A DNA stretch of 64,000 nt from JBCCCJ01 sp039029315 (GTDB taxonomy: Bacteria; Bacteroidota; Bacteroidia; J057): assembly GCA_039029315.1 (NCBI GenBank), contig JBCCGK010000007.1:116531-180530 (forward strand). The letters are read 5' to 3'. Positions 26,701 through 34,876 of the stretch are shown here, one piece after another. The number at the start of each line of letters is the position of its first letter. The first letter of the stretch is position 1. Below the pieces are notes generated by a model. It ran no database searches and was not told the DNA's origin. It saw only the letters and a program-made list of their open reading frames with translations. Position numbers and translations under genes: made by a program.

Positions 26701-29121
26701 TCCGCCACATCCGCCACCACCGCCGCCGCCGCCATCTCGTGGATCAGTCGAGTCCAGCCCATCATCGCCATCTCCACCGGGCTGACAACAAGTAGATTTT
26801 CCGGTACCAAAGATCCCGCCAGTTGCAGAACAACAATCCAGTCCATTTTGTAAGTCAAGTCCACCCGCTCCTCCCAGGCCGCCAGAAGTCCCGGCTCCAT
26901 CGCCTCCATTGCCCCCTTCTCCAGGATCATCCTGATCAGAATCATGTCCAGGATCTCCATCTGCTCCGGGATTTCCATCTGCGCCCACAGTCCCAATGCT
27001 TCCATCTGATCCATTTGCTGCATTGCCAGGAAGAATCTGGCATCTGGCAAATGTATAATTGCTGCAATTATTCAGGTGAATCCCATAGGTTGAGGTTCCA
27101 TCTGTCGGTGCATTGGCAGTTGTAATTGTCAGGTCCTGAAACCTAAAGTTGGTGGCACTTGTCAACTCAAATGCGACAATTCGTTGACCATTTGCCGGAC
27201 CTGCTGGATTTAATGCAGATCGATGAATGGTCGTCGCGCCAGGTGTACTGGTTTTTCTCCAGCTATTCGCCTGATCAAATCCCCCTTCCAGGGTAATATT
27301 ATCAAATACATTGGCGATGGCATTGTCTATCGTATAGGTCCCAATATCCATTTTGATCACCACATCGTTGCAAGCAGCCATGCTCAATCCTGTCAGCAAG
27401 TCTGTTGGATCTGTTGCGGTGCCACTTCCACTTGCTCCATTGCTCACGTAGATCACATCACAGGTATTGGAGCCTGGTGTACTTACATTGATAGTCGCTG
27501 AAGCTTGTGCCTGACAGCCGCTTCCATCGCTGGCAGTAACTGTATAGGTTTGGGTTGAAGTTGGTGATACTGTCAAATTTGGTGAGCTCGCCCCTCCAGG
27601 AGACCAGGAGTAAGCTGTGGCGCCAGTGGCATTTGTCGTTAGCGTAACAGAAGAGCCTGGACATGAATAAGATACCGGAGGATTGACAGATATTGTTGGT
27701 CCCTGATTGACATTTACGGTAACAGTTTTGGATACAGAACAGCCAGAGGCATAATCTGCGGTTACGGTATAGATTGTCGTTACAGATGGATTTGCATTGG
27801 TGAATTGGGAAGTAGGATTGCTCAATCCTGTGGATGGCGTCCAGGTATAGCCTGTTGCCCCGAATCCATTGGCAGTCAAAAAGGCTGATTGACCATTGCA
27901 AATGTTATGAACTGGAATGACGTTCAGGCTATTGAAAGAGCTGGAAACATTGACAGTGAAAGCATACGTTCCAGACCCACTCAATGGACAATTGTCATCC
28001 TCTACCGTTACGGTGAAAAAGTGGCTTCCGACATCTGCAGCAGTCGGTTGCCAACAAAAGGTAGCCGTAGGCGTCTGGGTTCCATTGTTGGCAACGGTAA
28101 ATGTTCCGCCAGGAATCCCACTGTTCCAGCTAGCTGTAACATTGTCCAGATCCAAATCACTGATGAGAATATCAAAACATACATTCCCTCCCACACACAA
28201 ATCCAGGTCATAATCAGTCGCATTTCCATTCACGCCACTGGCTACCGGAGGGGTATTGGTACAACTGATCACACTGAATTGCATATCCCTTACTGTTTCT
28301 CCTATTTTCACACCACTTCGGTATTCGTCTACTTGAACACAGATGACTCCAATCTGGATCTGGTTGGGTGTAAAATTGATTTCACCCGTATTCGAATCAA
28401 TGGTAACTCCGGCAGCCGTAGCCAGAGGGGTAGTGTTTGAAAACCCAGTCGCATAACTCACCGGCGTTGAGGGATCCTGAAAGCAATCAACTAGCGAAAA
28501 GGCCAAGCTATCTCCATCAGGATCTGTAACCCCATGATTGTAGATTACAGGTTGATTGATACAGACAATCGGAGTTGGAATATGTGTGAATACCGGAGAG
28601 GAATTACAGGGATTCAAGGTATTGTCCAGAGATGCGGAAATATACGTTGACTGATTTCCTGGAAAATTCAAGGTGGTGATTGCATTGTTTCGGCAACAAT
28701 TAGACCAACCAAGCTCCCAATCATTACAGGAATTTGCTGGAAGATTCAGGATTCCTGTGAAGGTATACTGCTCTATCCCGAACAATATAGCTCCTCCAGA
28801 ACAGGCACTCGTCGCAGAAGGACACAAAGGCGTAACATCTACAACAGATGGATTTTGTGTCAAAGTGATAAAGGAAGAGACCCCGCAGGATGCAGAAGAA
28901 TATTGCAAACTCTGACTGGTAAGAGGCAAGATACCCGCACAATCACGAAATAGAGTAAGTTTTACTTGATACTGGCTTCCGCCCAAACATGAGTACGTGA
29001 TGTCGGCTCCCATGGTATGGGTCGCATACAGATTGTGAGAATAAGTAAAGGCAAGGAAAAAAGAGAGCAAGAAAATACGAAGACACTGATTGACAGGAAG
29101 GCAAAACTGCTTCATATGCAT
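23782..29121 (-). CDS. Giant secreted T9SS cargo protein: PKD/Ig-like domains, beta-helix with glycine-rich block, SprB repeats
   Basis: The 1779-residue protein begins at ATG 29121 or 29115 with a signal peptide. In order: an N-terminal Bacteroidota surface domain (about 35-290, THTMGADITYSCLGG); cadherin/Ig-like segments (about 300-395); two PKD-like domains (about 394-548); a region resembling DUF1565/right-handed beta-helix (about 549-695); a glycine-rich block (about 698-1014); further Ig-like domains; four SprB-type repeats (about 1285-1590, each with a G-T/SYxVxVxD strand and a C pair); a fibronectin-like module (PVEYTFFEA, about 1592-1690); and a T9SS type A sorting domain ending VYMARLNADGRYTEEVRLIKTR-like. 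SprB repeats occur in gliding adhesins, so adhesion is inferred. Terminator at 23721-23755. Confidence 0.9.
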   Translation of the reverse strand: MHMKQFCLPVNQCLRIFLLSFFLAFTYSHNLYATHTMGADITYSCLGGSQYQVKLTLFRDCAGILPLTSQSLQYSSASCGVSSFITLTQNPSVVDVTPLCPSATSACSGGAILFGIEQYTFTGILNLPANSCNDWELGWSNCCRNNAITTLNFPGNQSTYISASLDNTLNPCNSSPVFTHIPTPIVCINQPVIYNHGVTDPDGDSLAFSLVDCFQDPSTPVSYATGFSNTTPLATAAGVTIDSNTGEINFTPNQIQIGVICVQVDEYRSGVKIGETVRDMQFSVISCTNTPPVASGVNGNATDYDLDLCVGGNVCFDILISDLDLDNVTASWNSGIPGGTFTVANNGTQTPTATFCWQPTAADVGSHFFTVTVEDDNCPLSGSGTYAFTVNVSSSFNSLNVIPVHNICNGQSAFLTANGFGATGYTWTPSTGLSNPTSQFTNANPSVTTIYTVTADYASGCSVSKTVTVNVNQGPTISVNPPVSYSCPGSSVTLTTNATGATAYSWSPGGASSPNLTVSPTSTQTYTVTASDGSGCQAQASATINVSTPGSNTCDVIYVSNGASGSGTATDPTDLLTGLSMAACNDVVIKMDIGTYTIDNAIANVFDNITLEGGFDQANSWRKTSTPGATTIHRSALNPAGPANGQRIVAFELTSATNFRFQDLTITTANAPTDGTSTYGIHLNNCSNYTFARCQILPGNAANGSDGSIGTVGADGNPGADGDPGHDSDQDDPGEGGNGGDGAGTSGGLGGAGGLDLQNGLDCCSATGGIFGTGKSTCCQPGGDGDDGLDSTDPRDGGGGGGGGCGGEADNFGGAAGQGGGINGGTNQIGGGAGGPGGNPATSGNGVDGFNGAGGSSGTDGVNGANGTHTSGFWIPGAQAGTGTSGGGGKGGVGGGGGGGEGCGSCIDGAGSGGGGGGGGGQGGTGGTGGFGGGSSYAVYIYQNGTGGNFLNCNLNAGSAGTGGVGGVGGLGGSGGLGGDGDPFTGGSSVGAGGDGGNGGNGGAGGDGGDGASGEATALHVQSGTALATSDVSFNLASLPEIQMDNVSCTNSDVFFYAFSSNVWDFGTGATPPTFTGTTVDCQYSSTGRRTIDFGANSYVGFANIIVDNASVIPNMSTSAPQVLGQYTICAGTAVDFASLNGGSGYVYNWDMGGGAVPNTYSGITYETLSNITFNTPGIYTIELRYSSDCCGLTSPSTIILNVEEQPNLLVAGPNTFCAGTGGVDLTASGGNSYLWSPSLGLSATTGSNVTANPTATTSYAITAYSSGGNCIDQTTVSVTVNDLTVSGFSTDAGCNDDGTASTVPGGGSGTYIYSWGGGQTSPGITGLGSGTYSVVVTDAVTGCVDSTSIVVGQVANTLDSYISNTSAVSCNGVSDGTATVTTTGTVVGTLTYQWTPSGGTGATTTPLAAGTYTVDISDSGNGCTTSSTVSIPEPAPITIDLVNSVNPDCNTFGQIVTNASGGTGPYSYSWNTTPVQVGNTATNLTPGSYIVTVVDDDGCSNTRTVVLPGTQSPVVLSLVSAIDATNCSTADGSITVSGTGSGGNITYTWATTPVQTGTFISGLFPGFYTVTATGSNGCTDNLGINVGPNCPLPVEYTFFEATAQKDHIALEWETEVERQNLGFFLERRHGLMEFEDIVWIPSKADDQTGASYQYFDTQLVPGERYFYRLRQKDLNGMTAHSKVEEAQLEALSGLHVLKVYPVPSKDVVYIEIYTEEAAQLEFLLFNNLGQQVSTKFFDLSKGVTNLSVNIESLASGVYMARLNADGRYTEEVRLIKTR
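26080..27030 (-). repeat. Glycine-rich low-complexity block inside the giant adhesin gene
   Basis: About 950 bases encode roughly 315 residues dominated by Gly, with Asp, Ala, Ser and Asn. Collagen-like G-x-x units (GADGNPGADGDPG) come first, then GG-x runs (GGGGGGGCGGEAD, GGVGGVGGLGG). It is interrupted by a normal stretch around 26255-26325 encoding SYAVYIYQNGTGGNFLNCNL, which looks like a rung of the flanking beta-helix. Long spurious frames open on the opposite strand because of the composition bias. Confidence 0.85.
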
Positions 29122-29306
29122 GGGATTTACGTGTATACCAATAGAGAAATGACATCATCAATCGATGAGTCAAAAACAAGACAACACTCTACTACAAGGT
29201 GATGTAGCAATGTAAATCAATAGAATGCTAATGGGCAGTTAAGCTGGGAAAGGCAGTAAAACTCTACTTAAAATAACTGATTTATCTGACAAGAATCAAG
29301 CTGCCC

Positions 29307-30938
29307 CTAGTGGGCAACTGTGAAACGACTGGTTTTTGTAAAGGCAGAACCCTGCACGCGAAGGAGATAGACCCCGGAAGCAAGATCATAAGTGTCCAAT
29401 GAGAGTTCATGACGCATCTGTGTGTCCAGATGTCCGTGAAAGACTCTCTTGATCAATTGCCCATAGGGAGTAAAGACCTGAATATCTACATCTTGATCTC
29501 GATCTACCTCCAAGGTAATTGTGCCTTTGTCTCGAATTGGATTCGGACTCAGGCCAAGCAGAATCAAGGAAGGCGCGTCCAGCGTAGCATACACAATAGG
29601 ACTATGTGAAACATTTCCATCCAGGTCAATTTGCTTTAGTCGGATTTGGTAAGGTCCAGCAGAAAGAGGGGTGGTCAAAAACGTATAAGATTGTATAAGA
29701 TTGGTGGTTCCAGCACCGTCTACAAATCCAATAGAGGCAAAAGATGCTCCTTCAGCTGCAAGCTCTACCTCAAATCCCTCATTGTTGACCTCCGAGGCTG
29801 TAGACCAGTCTATTTGCAAGCTTCGTCCAGCAGGTTTGGCATTCACAGATAGCCACTCGACCGGGAATGACTCACCACAATCTTCAATCAATTCGACAGA
29901 AGTACTGGAAAATGCGCAGCCACTTCCATTCAGGTCCCGGTAAACAATCAATTCATATGACCCCAGATGGTCGCCATTGACATCAGGAGAAATAACCAAA
30001 GCAGCTGGTGCGGTATTTTCGATTCCTTGTCCCACGCCATCTTTGTACCACTCATGAGACAGCCAGCCTGAAGCAAGCGTGTTGGCAGTTGGGGTCAAGG
30101 TGACAGCACTATAGCCAGAGAGATTGCACTGCTGAGTTGGTCCGGCAACTCCCACAGAGATATCTTCTTCACACAGGCCAAAAAAGATCCCATCCACAGC
30201 CAAATCATTCCCCTGAGACCCTTCTACAAGGTTCTTCATGACCAAATTCGCCGTATTGTTCGTATCTGAGGACCATCTACCTGAAATTTGAATCCAAATG
30301 GTCGAATCGTCCTGGGATTGTTGATCCAGAACATAACTTCCATCCAATGACAGAAGCCCATCGACATAATAACCAGCAATGGTGTCTCCGTTGATGGTCA
30401 ATTCAAAATCCGGGTTTTGGTCAGCTCCTGCATACTGAATGGCTTCTGTATAATAAATGTTTTTTGCAAAAACCGAGAAGGTATACTCAGAGTTGGGACA
30501 AACAGGAATGCTTTGAGACCATACTGTTCCATCCGGGTTGTTGGCACTGCAGGAATCTGAAGGGCTCAAGGTTAAGGGATCGCAGGGATCCACGATCATG
30601 AATTGCCCAGTCCCTGGCCCATTTCTATCAGAAACTGCCCAAATTGTCTGTAGATTAAATCCAGGCGCATCATAACATGTAACATTGGGATCATCGACGA
30701 CGGTTGACGCAATGGTATAATCTCCCCAATAGCAGGTATACTCGGATCGATAATTAAAACTGGTCCCAAAACCAGTATTTCCGTCTTCGAACTCAGGATT
30801 TACAACAAGATTAGGACCAACAAACTGGCATCCCCCTGGTATGGGTTGAGCTGTCACAAATCCTGATACAATAAAAAGAAAGGTAAGAAAAGAGAGGCAA
30901 TGAATGAAAGAGGGCAATAGCTTAGCAGTCTTATTCAT
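29307..30938 (-). CDS. Secreted protein with T9SS type A C-terminal sorting domain
   Basis: The 543-residue protein starts at ATG 30938 (signal peptide ending VSGFVTAQ). The N-terminal half (about 30-245) resembles carbohydrate-binding or lectin-type jelly-roll modules of Bacteroidota surface proteins: LVVNPEFEDGNTGFGTSFNY is the usual 'N-P-x-F-E-D-G' opening, and WSQSIPVCPNSEYTFSVFAKN a ligand-face strand. An Ig-like segment, a fibronectin-type module (PVEWLSVNAKPAGRSLQIDW) and a T9SS sorting domain (LGLSPNPIRDKGTITLEV ... GVYLLRVQGS) follow. It shares its last two modules with its two neighbours. The ligand is unknown. Confidence 0.82.
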   Translation of the reverse strand: MNKTAKLLPSFIHCLSFLTFLFIVSGFVTAQPIPGGCQFVGPNLVVNPEFEDGNTGFGTSFNYRSEYTCYWGDYTIASTVVDDPNVTCYDAPGFNLQTIWAVSDRNGPGTGQFMIVDPCDPLTLSPSDSCSANNPDGTVWSQSIPVCPNSEYTFSVFAKNIYYTEAIQYAGADQNPDFELTINGDTIAGYYVDGLLSLDGSYVLDQQSQDDSTIWIQISGRWSSDTNNTANLVMKNLVEGSQGNDLAVDGIFFGLCEEDISVGVAGPTQQCNLSGYSAVTLTPTANTLASGWLSHEWYKDGVGQGIENTAPAALVISPDVNGDHLGSYELIVYRDLNGSGCAFSSTSVELIEDCGESFPVEWLSVNAKPAGRSLQIDWSTASEVNNEGFEVELAAEGASFASIGFVDGAGTTNLIQSYTFLTTPLSAGPYQIRLKQIDLDGNVSHSPIVYATLDAPSLILLGLSPNPIRDKGTITLEVDRDQDVDIQVFTPYGQLIKRVFHGHLDTQMRHELSLDTYDLASGVYLLRVQGSAFTKTSRFTVAH

Positions 30939-31016
30939 AAGACAGGGGTCAATAGTGAAGAACTCAAGGTCACATAGGCCAAAATTTGGAGAATCCAATT
31001 AAGTAAGATTATTCCA

Positions 31017-31040
31017 TTTTTGATAATTTTTTATCAAAAA
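31017..31040. repeat. Perfect 10-bp AT-rich inverted repeat
   Basis: TTTTTGATAA, a TTTT spacer, then TTATCAAAAA. It lies upstream of the T9SS gene starting at 30938 and could be an operator, a transcript hairpin or chance in AT-rich DNA. Confidence 0.5.
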
Positions 31041-31237
31041 ATTAAAGGTGTTTGTTTGTTCGAAAGTTGGTTAATGGCCTTTTCTGTACTTCCATAACGC
31101 AATCTGCCTCTAGTATCTTATTTTCTGGAGCAAGATTCCTTGATTTTTTTGATGTAAGAATTCCTGGAAGAATGCAAAATAGAGCAGAGCAATCTTTTTG
31201 CCTGCCAAACTGTTCTTTTTTTCTGGTAAATAAGCGA

Positions 31238-31259
31238 AGGCAGCCTCAAAAGGCTGCCT
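31238..31259 (-). terminator. Candidate terminator hairpin after the ThuA-domain gene
   Basis: A perfect 9-bp GC-rich stem with a 4-base loop, 63 bases after the stop at 31322. The following minus-strand sequence is only moderately T-rich, so termination efficiency is doubtful. Confidence 0.45.
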
Positions 31260-31321
31260 AGCTGAATTGTTGTAAAAAATGGTGCTTTGACAATCTCGAT
31301 AAACAAAACTCAAACAGTCTT

Positions 31322-32623
31322 TTAGTATTTGATAAAGGTCTTGATAACATCTCCTTCTGGCACCATCAATCTCAGTTGATAGATTCCTGGAACCAAATGA
31401 CTCAAGTCTATGGAGGATGCCTGGTTTGCCATCACTGCTTCTACTTTTTGTCTCTGAATCATTCGGCCTTCCCTGTCTTCGATCTGATAGGAGAAGTCTA
31501 TCATCTCCTTCAGCACCACAGATACAAATAGGGTTTCCCGAACGGGATTGGGGTAGATATCGATCCCAGGCTGATCTATTCCGATCTGGACGACAACCAT
31601 GTCTGAATAATTCACATTGCCCTTCTTATCCACTTGCTTGATCCGATAATAGTATTGTCCGGGATGCACATCCAGATCCCAGTATTCATATCTGGAGGAT
31701 TCAGGGGAATTGCCGACTGCCTTGACCGCATCCAGGGTATGCCAGGGGACCCCGCTCAGGGCCCTTTCTACTTCAAAATGATCATTCTCTTCTTCCCAAA
31801 CTGTCAGCCAGGACAGTGCCACTCTATCCAGATTCGGGATGGCAGAGAAATCCAGCAACTGAATATCAGCAGGCACATCATCATGATATCCGGTAATCCA
31901 GCTCAAAGCTTCTTCCAGGTGTTGGATAAAAACAGGATTCTCTTCCTGTCCTCGTTTGTTTCGGCTATAGGATTCAATGTTGCCTCCCAAAAGCGTACTA
32001 AAGACATAGCCTCCCTGTTTATGTTCTCCGGGAAAAGGATGGGGCAAGACTCTACTGGAAGAAGCTGTCTTGAGATGACCAATGGCTTGTGTGTTGGTTC
32101 CATGTACTTCCAAGGCAGGCAGATTCGCTTCTTCCCACTCGTCTGGAGATTCCCATCTCCAATCCTGGTCCTTATCAGGTTCTACCAATTCGTGATACCA
32201 ACTCCAAATCATCCCTTCCTCCTCTCCAGAGCGACTTGTCTCTCGGGATTCTCCTTTTCCCAGTCGAAGATACTTCCCACCTGAATATTGGGCACTCCCC
32301 AACATATAGTTTTCAAAGACACGTTTTTGTTTCTCAGTCAGAATACTTTCAATAGCTACATCGGTGGAGACAATTACCTCAAAGGAGCGAAGATCCTCTA
32401 CCCGCTCAAACATACTTCCATCCTTTTTGAGAGCAACTTCGAAACCAATTTTGTCTCCGATTCTTTCCAAGGTCTGGTGCATACTATCGACCCATAAAGC
32501 TGTTCCACCATCAGATTGGCAGAGTAGCAATAGTCGCTTAGGTGAATGCTCAGAAACAGGATTGGCTATACAGAATGCAAGAGGAAAAGCTATCAGGATG
32601 ACAGGTTGAAAGATCAGTCTCAT
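31322..32623 (-). CDS. ThuA-like domain protein with T9SS C-terminal sorting domain
   Basis: The 433-residue protein starts at ATG 32623, where a signal peptide begins (MRLIFQPVILIAFPLAFCIA). Residues about 30-255 look like a ThuA-like (trehalose-utilisation, class I glutamine amidotransferase-like) domain: KRLLLLCQSDGGTALWVDSM, RSFEVIVSTDVAIESILTEKQ, and HPFPGEHKQGGYVFSTLLGG. A fibronectin-like module (VALSWLTVWEEENDHFEVER, YYYRIKQVDKKGNVNYSD) and a T9SS sorting domain (IDIYPNPVRETLFVSV ... PGIYQLRLMVP) follow. Fusion of a ThuA-like domain to a T9SS signal places it outside the cell. The ThuA call is by pattern only. Confidence 0.75.
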   Translation of the reverse strand: MRLIFQPVILIAFPLAFCIANPVSEHSPKRLLLLCQSDGGTALWVDSMHQTLERIGDKIGFEVALKKDGSMFERVEDLRSFEVIVSTDVAIESILTEKQKRVFENYMLGSAQYSGGKYLRLGKGESRETSRSGEEEGMIWSWYHELVEPDKDQDWRWESPDEWEEANLPALEVHGTNTQAIGHLKTASSSRVLPHPFPGEHKQGGYVFSTLLGGNIESYSRNKRGQEENPVFIQHLEEALSWITGYHDDVPADIQLLDFSAIPNLDRVALSWLTVWEEENDHFEVERALSGVPWHTLDAVKAVGNSPESSRYEYWDLDVHPGQYYYRIKQVDKKGNVNYSDMVVVQIGIDQPGIDIYPNPVRETLFVSVVLKEMIDFSYQIEDREGRMIQRQKVEAVMANQASSIDLSHLVPGIYQLRLMVPEGDVIKTFIKY

Positions 32624-33132
32624 ATTCCACCATTGAGTTGTTGAACAAATCTCTGGATCTCTAAGCTGAATTTTATACAAAAACCCTCTTAGATTCTTAC
32701 GATGTCATATAGTCCTGTTCTTCCCTGTCTTTTTTTTGAACGAACTTAGCGTTAGTACAACTACATAATTATTCGACAGACCACAATTTTGGACATTATC
32801 CAGCAAAGACAAGCTATGACCAACTGACAATCAGACATATGCAATCAAGGCAATTCAGGATCAGCAATTGGTCAGGTGAACAATCTTCCTTTACTTCAGA
32901 AAAATGGCAGGAACACTTTCGACCGACTTTTTGGAAAAAACTTACCTCTGAATTGGTGGAATAAGAGGTAAAAATAAGTAATTAGCCCTCCCTTTTGTTG
33001 ATTTCTTTCTTGATGGCCCTATTGGATAGCAGACAGGAGAGGTCTGGAAAGATGATTCCCAAAGTGTATAAAAAAATCCCCTTCCATCAAATGAAAGGGG
33101 GCAAAGTATTCTGTGAAATGAGGGGTTAAGTT
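32624..33132. other. Intergenic region: upstream of the ThuA gene, downstream of secG
   Basis: About 510 bases with no supported gene on either strand. The right end carries the secG terminator (33070-33100). The remainder must include the promoter of the minus-strand ThuA-domain gene, but no TTG-N17-23-TAnnTTTG pair could be recognised. Confidence 0.5.
33070..33100 (-). terminator. Intrinsic terminator of the miaB-secG operon
   Basis: On the minus strand CCCCTTTCAT, a TTG loop and ATGGAAGGGG form a 10-bp stem with one G-U wobble, followed by ATTTTTT. On the plus strand that wobble is an A-C mismatch, which supports the minus direction. It lies 32 bases past the secG stop. Confidence 0.88.
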
Positions 33133-33498
33133 CTAGTCATCTGTTGGAGTAGATGTGGCCGCCGGGGCGTCGCCACCTGACTCTATAGGCTGTACAGCGT
33201 TTGGATCTGGAAGAGATACTGGATTGGCCAAAATTTCTTCCTGCATCCGCAATGAATTGTCAGTTGTAACTGTTGTTGTTCCAAAGATATTGGCAACAAA
33301 TGCAATCACAGCCAATCCAATGGCCAAATACCAGGTAATCTTTTCGATCATCTCGTTGCTCCGACGTGCACCAAACATTTGGGTAGCTCCGCCTCCAAAG
33401 GTAGAGGATAATCCCCCTCCTTTACTATTCTGAATCACAACCGCAAAAATCAAGGCCGCGGCAATCAGGATACTAAGAATTCCAAGTACTACAAACAT
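33133..33498 (-). CDS. secG: Preprotein translocase subunit SecG
   Basis: A 121-residue inner-membrane protein with two transmembrane helices (about 2-22 and 52-74). The connecting loop is canonical: VVIQNSKGGGLSSTFGGGATQMFGARRSNE. SecG assists SecYE during export. The C-terminal tail is Pro/Ala/Thr-rich and acidic. Its ATG overlaps the stop of the preceding gene (TAATG), so translation is coupled. It is the last gene of the miaB operon and is followed by a terminator. Confidence 0.95.
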   Translation of the reverse strand: MFVVLGILSILIAAALIFAVVIQNSKGGGLSSTFGGGATQMFGARRSNEMIEKITWYLAIGLAVIAFVANIFGTTTVTTDNSLRMQEEILANPVSLPDPNAVQPIESGGDAPAATSTPTDD

Positions 33499-34322
33499 TA
33501 GGAATGTGTTATTTTCTCAATTTGAGCGTCAAAGTACGCTTTTTTTCCTGGGAATCGCAAACGGAGTTTTTGGTAGATCCGCAAAGCTTCCTTCCGATTG
33601 TTTTGCTTCAGGTGGAGGAGTGCCAGCGTTTCTGTCACCATCTCTTCATCATGCTCAATGCTGCTTTGTGCCTGTGGCAATTCTTTGGGTTTGGTCGATG
33701 AAGCATCAGCTTTTTTTCTTTTCTGAGGAATCTGGGTCAGAAACCGATCGATCAGGCTTGCTGTAGATTTTCTTTGTTGTCTGGCAGCCTTCATTTGTGC
33801 TTCCCGTTTTTTCTGTCCTTTCCTGGCATCTGCGAGCAATTGCGCCTGTATGTCCTGAATCAGGCCGATATATTTTACCACTCTCAGCCGAATTTCGACC
33901 TGAAGGAGAACAGATTCCTTTTCTTGTTTTTCAGGATGATATACTTCGAACAGTTCATCTGTCCTGGATGGGGTTGAGGTCTCAGGCGAAAATTCGAGCA
34001 AGGAAAACAGATCAAACCCCTGAGCAGAATGTGCACTGGAAGATTTGGGAGGATCTACCATCATGTTGGTGGGTGCTACTTCTGGTGCAAATAACAAACT
34101 ATTGCCTTTCAGGTATTGCTTGAGCTGTGTACGGTTAACAGAATACGATGAAGCAAAAAAAATATTTTGCTCATCTGCCAGATATTTTGCTTTCAGATAA
34201 TGGGCAAGGGAGAAATAAGGATATTGGTCCAGAATTTTATCCAGATAAGCAGCTTCTTCTTTGTTCAAGTCTCGCTGTAGAGATAAGTGATATAAATTCA
34301 GGACATCCAAGGTGTTATTCAT
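33498..34322 (-). CDS. Conserved hypothetical protein of the lptE-secG operon, TPR-like
   Basis: A 274-residue cytoplasmic-looking protein without signal or membrane segment. The N-terminus (LNKEEAAYLDKILDQYPYFSLAHYLKAKYLADE) is helical and typical of a family found in this operon position across Bacteroidota. A basic lysine-rich region (about 165-215) separates it from a C-terminal TPR-like unit (TETLALLHLKQNNRKEALRIYQKLRLRFPGKKAYFDAQI). Its function is unknown; its position between lptE and secG, with a TAATG overlap into secG, suggests a link to envelope biogenesis. Confidence 0.75.
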   Translation of the reverse strand: MNNTLDVLNLYHLSLQRDLNKEEAAYLDKILDQYPYFSLAHYLKAKYLADEQNIFFASSYSVNRTQLKQYLKGNSLLFAPEVAPTNMMVDPPKSSSAHSAQGFDLFSLLEFSPETSTPSRTDELFEVYHPEKQEKESVLLQVEIRLRVVKYIGLIQDIQAQLLADARKGQKKREAQMKAARQQRKSTASLIDRFLTQIPQKRKKADASSTKPKELPQAQSSIEHDEEMVTETLALLHLKQNNRKEALRIYQKLRLRFPGKKAYFDAQIEKITHS

Positions 34323-34342
34323 CTACCCATTGTCAGACAAAT

Positions 34343-34876
34343 CTACCATTTCCCGACGGATTTGCTAAACACATCCTGCGTGATCTGCTCCAAAATCTCG
34401 TTGATCAGATCTTCTTCCAGGGAGGTAAAATCGTTGGAGGCATCAAAATCTACGAATTTGGAGAAGGTCTGCTCCCAACTGTCATCTGGCGCAACATTGT
34501 TGTCAAATTTTATCTTTACTCCTATGGTAAGCCTGTTTTGATCAGCTGTATTGTTCCCCGATATGGCAACTGGGCTGATGGCATAGCGGTTGATGCTTCC
34601 ACTTAGTTGGATGTCTGCGGCTCCTGATGTCAAGGTCAATCTGGACTGATTGAGAAAACGATCCTGCATTTGTTGCGTCAGTTCCTGGGCAAGATATGGC
34701 ACAACGATCTGTGCTTCGTTCAAAAAAGTCTCTATGGATAAGGTTTCCAGGCTATCATCGACTCCTTGCGTCCCGGTAAAATTGAACCGAACGGAACAGG
34801 CCGTAGTGATTCCCCCTATGAGTAGAATCATGACAGATCGACGAAGAAATAGGGATGGCTTATAGGTCAATCTCAT
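34343..34876 (-). CDS. lptE: LPS-assembly lipoprotein LptE
   Basis: A 177-residue lipoprotein (signal ending GGITTAC). After the lipobox comes the typical SVRFNFTG beginning, then SIETFLNEAQIVVPYLAQELTQQMQDRFLNQSRL and ADIQLSGSINRYAISPVAI, which match the LptE/LptE-like family of Bacteroidota. LptE plugs the LptD barrel and guides LPS to the outer leaflet. Its start overlaps the 3' end of the sigma-54 activator gene by 17 bases. Confidence 0.85.
   Translation of the reverse strand: MRLTYKPSLFLRRSVMILLIGGITTACSVRFNFTGTQGVDDSLETLSIETFLNEAQIVVPYLAQELTQQMQDRFLNQSRLTLTSGAADIQLSGSINRYAISPVAISGNNTADQNRLTIGVKIKFDNNVAPDDSWEQTFSKFVDFDASNDFTSLEEDLINEILEQITQDVFSKSVGKW

Larger units (their letters stand above)
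30939..31321. other. Intergenic region upstream of a T9SS gene: AT palindrome and hairpin
   Basis: No gene is supported in these 383 bases. Two structures stand out: a perfect 10-bp AT-rich inverted repeat TTTTTGATAA/TTATCAAAAA with a TTTT spacer (31017-31040), 79 bases before the downstream ATG, and a perfect 9-bp stem AGGCAGCCT/AGGCTGCCT with a 4-base spacer (31238-31259), past the stop of the ThuA-domain gene. The latter could be that gene's terminator, but its T-tract is weak (TTCGCTTATTT). Confidence 0.6.

Noticed and set aside
26062..26853. 263-codon Thr/Ser-rich plus-strand frame in the adhesin gene
   Set aside because: It is the opposite-strand shadow of the glycine-rich block, created by composition bias.
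26080..27030. CRISPR-like or tandem nucleotide repeat
   Set aside because: The repetition is at codon/amino-acid level with variable units and no uniform direct repeat or spacer pattern.
29281..29310. Short GCCC/GGGC stem near the stop of the T9SS gene at 29307
   Set aside because: Only 4-5 pairs and no T-tract; the gene's true terminator was not found.
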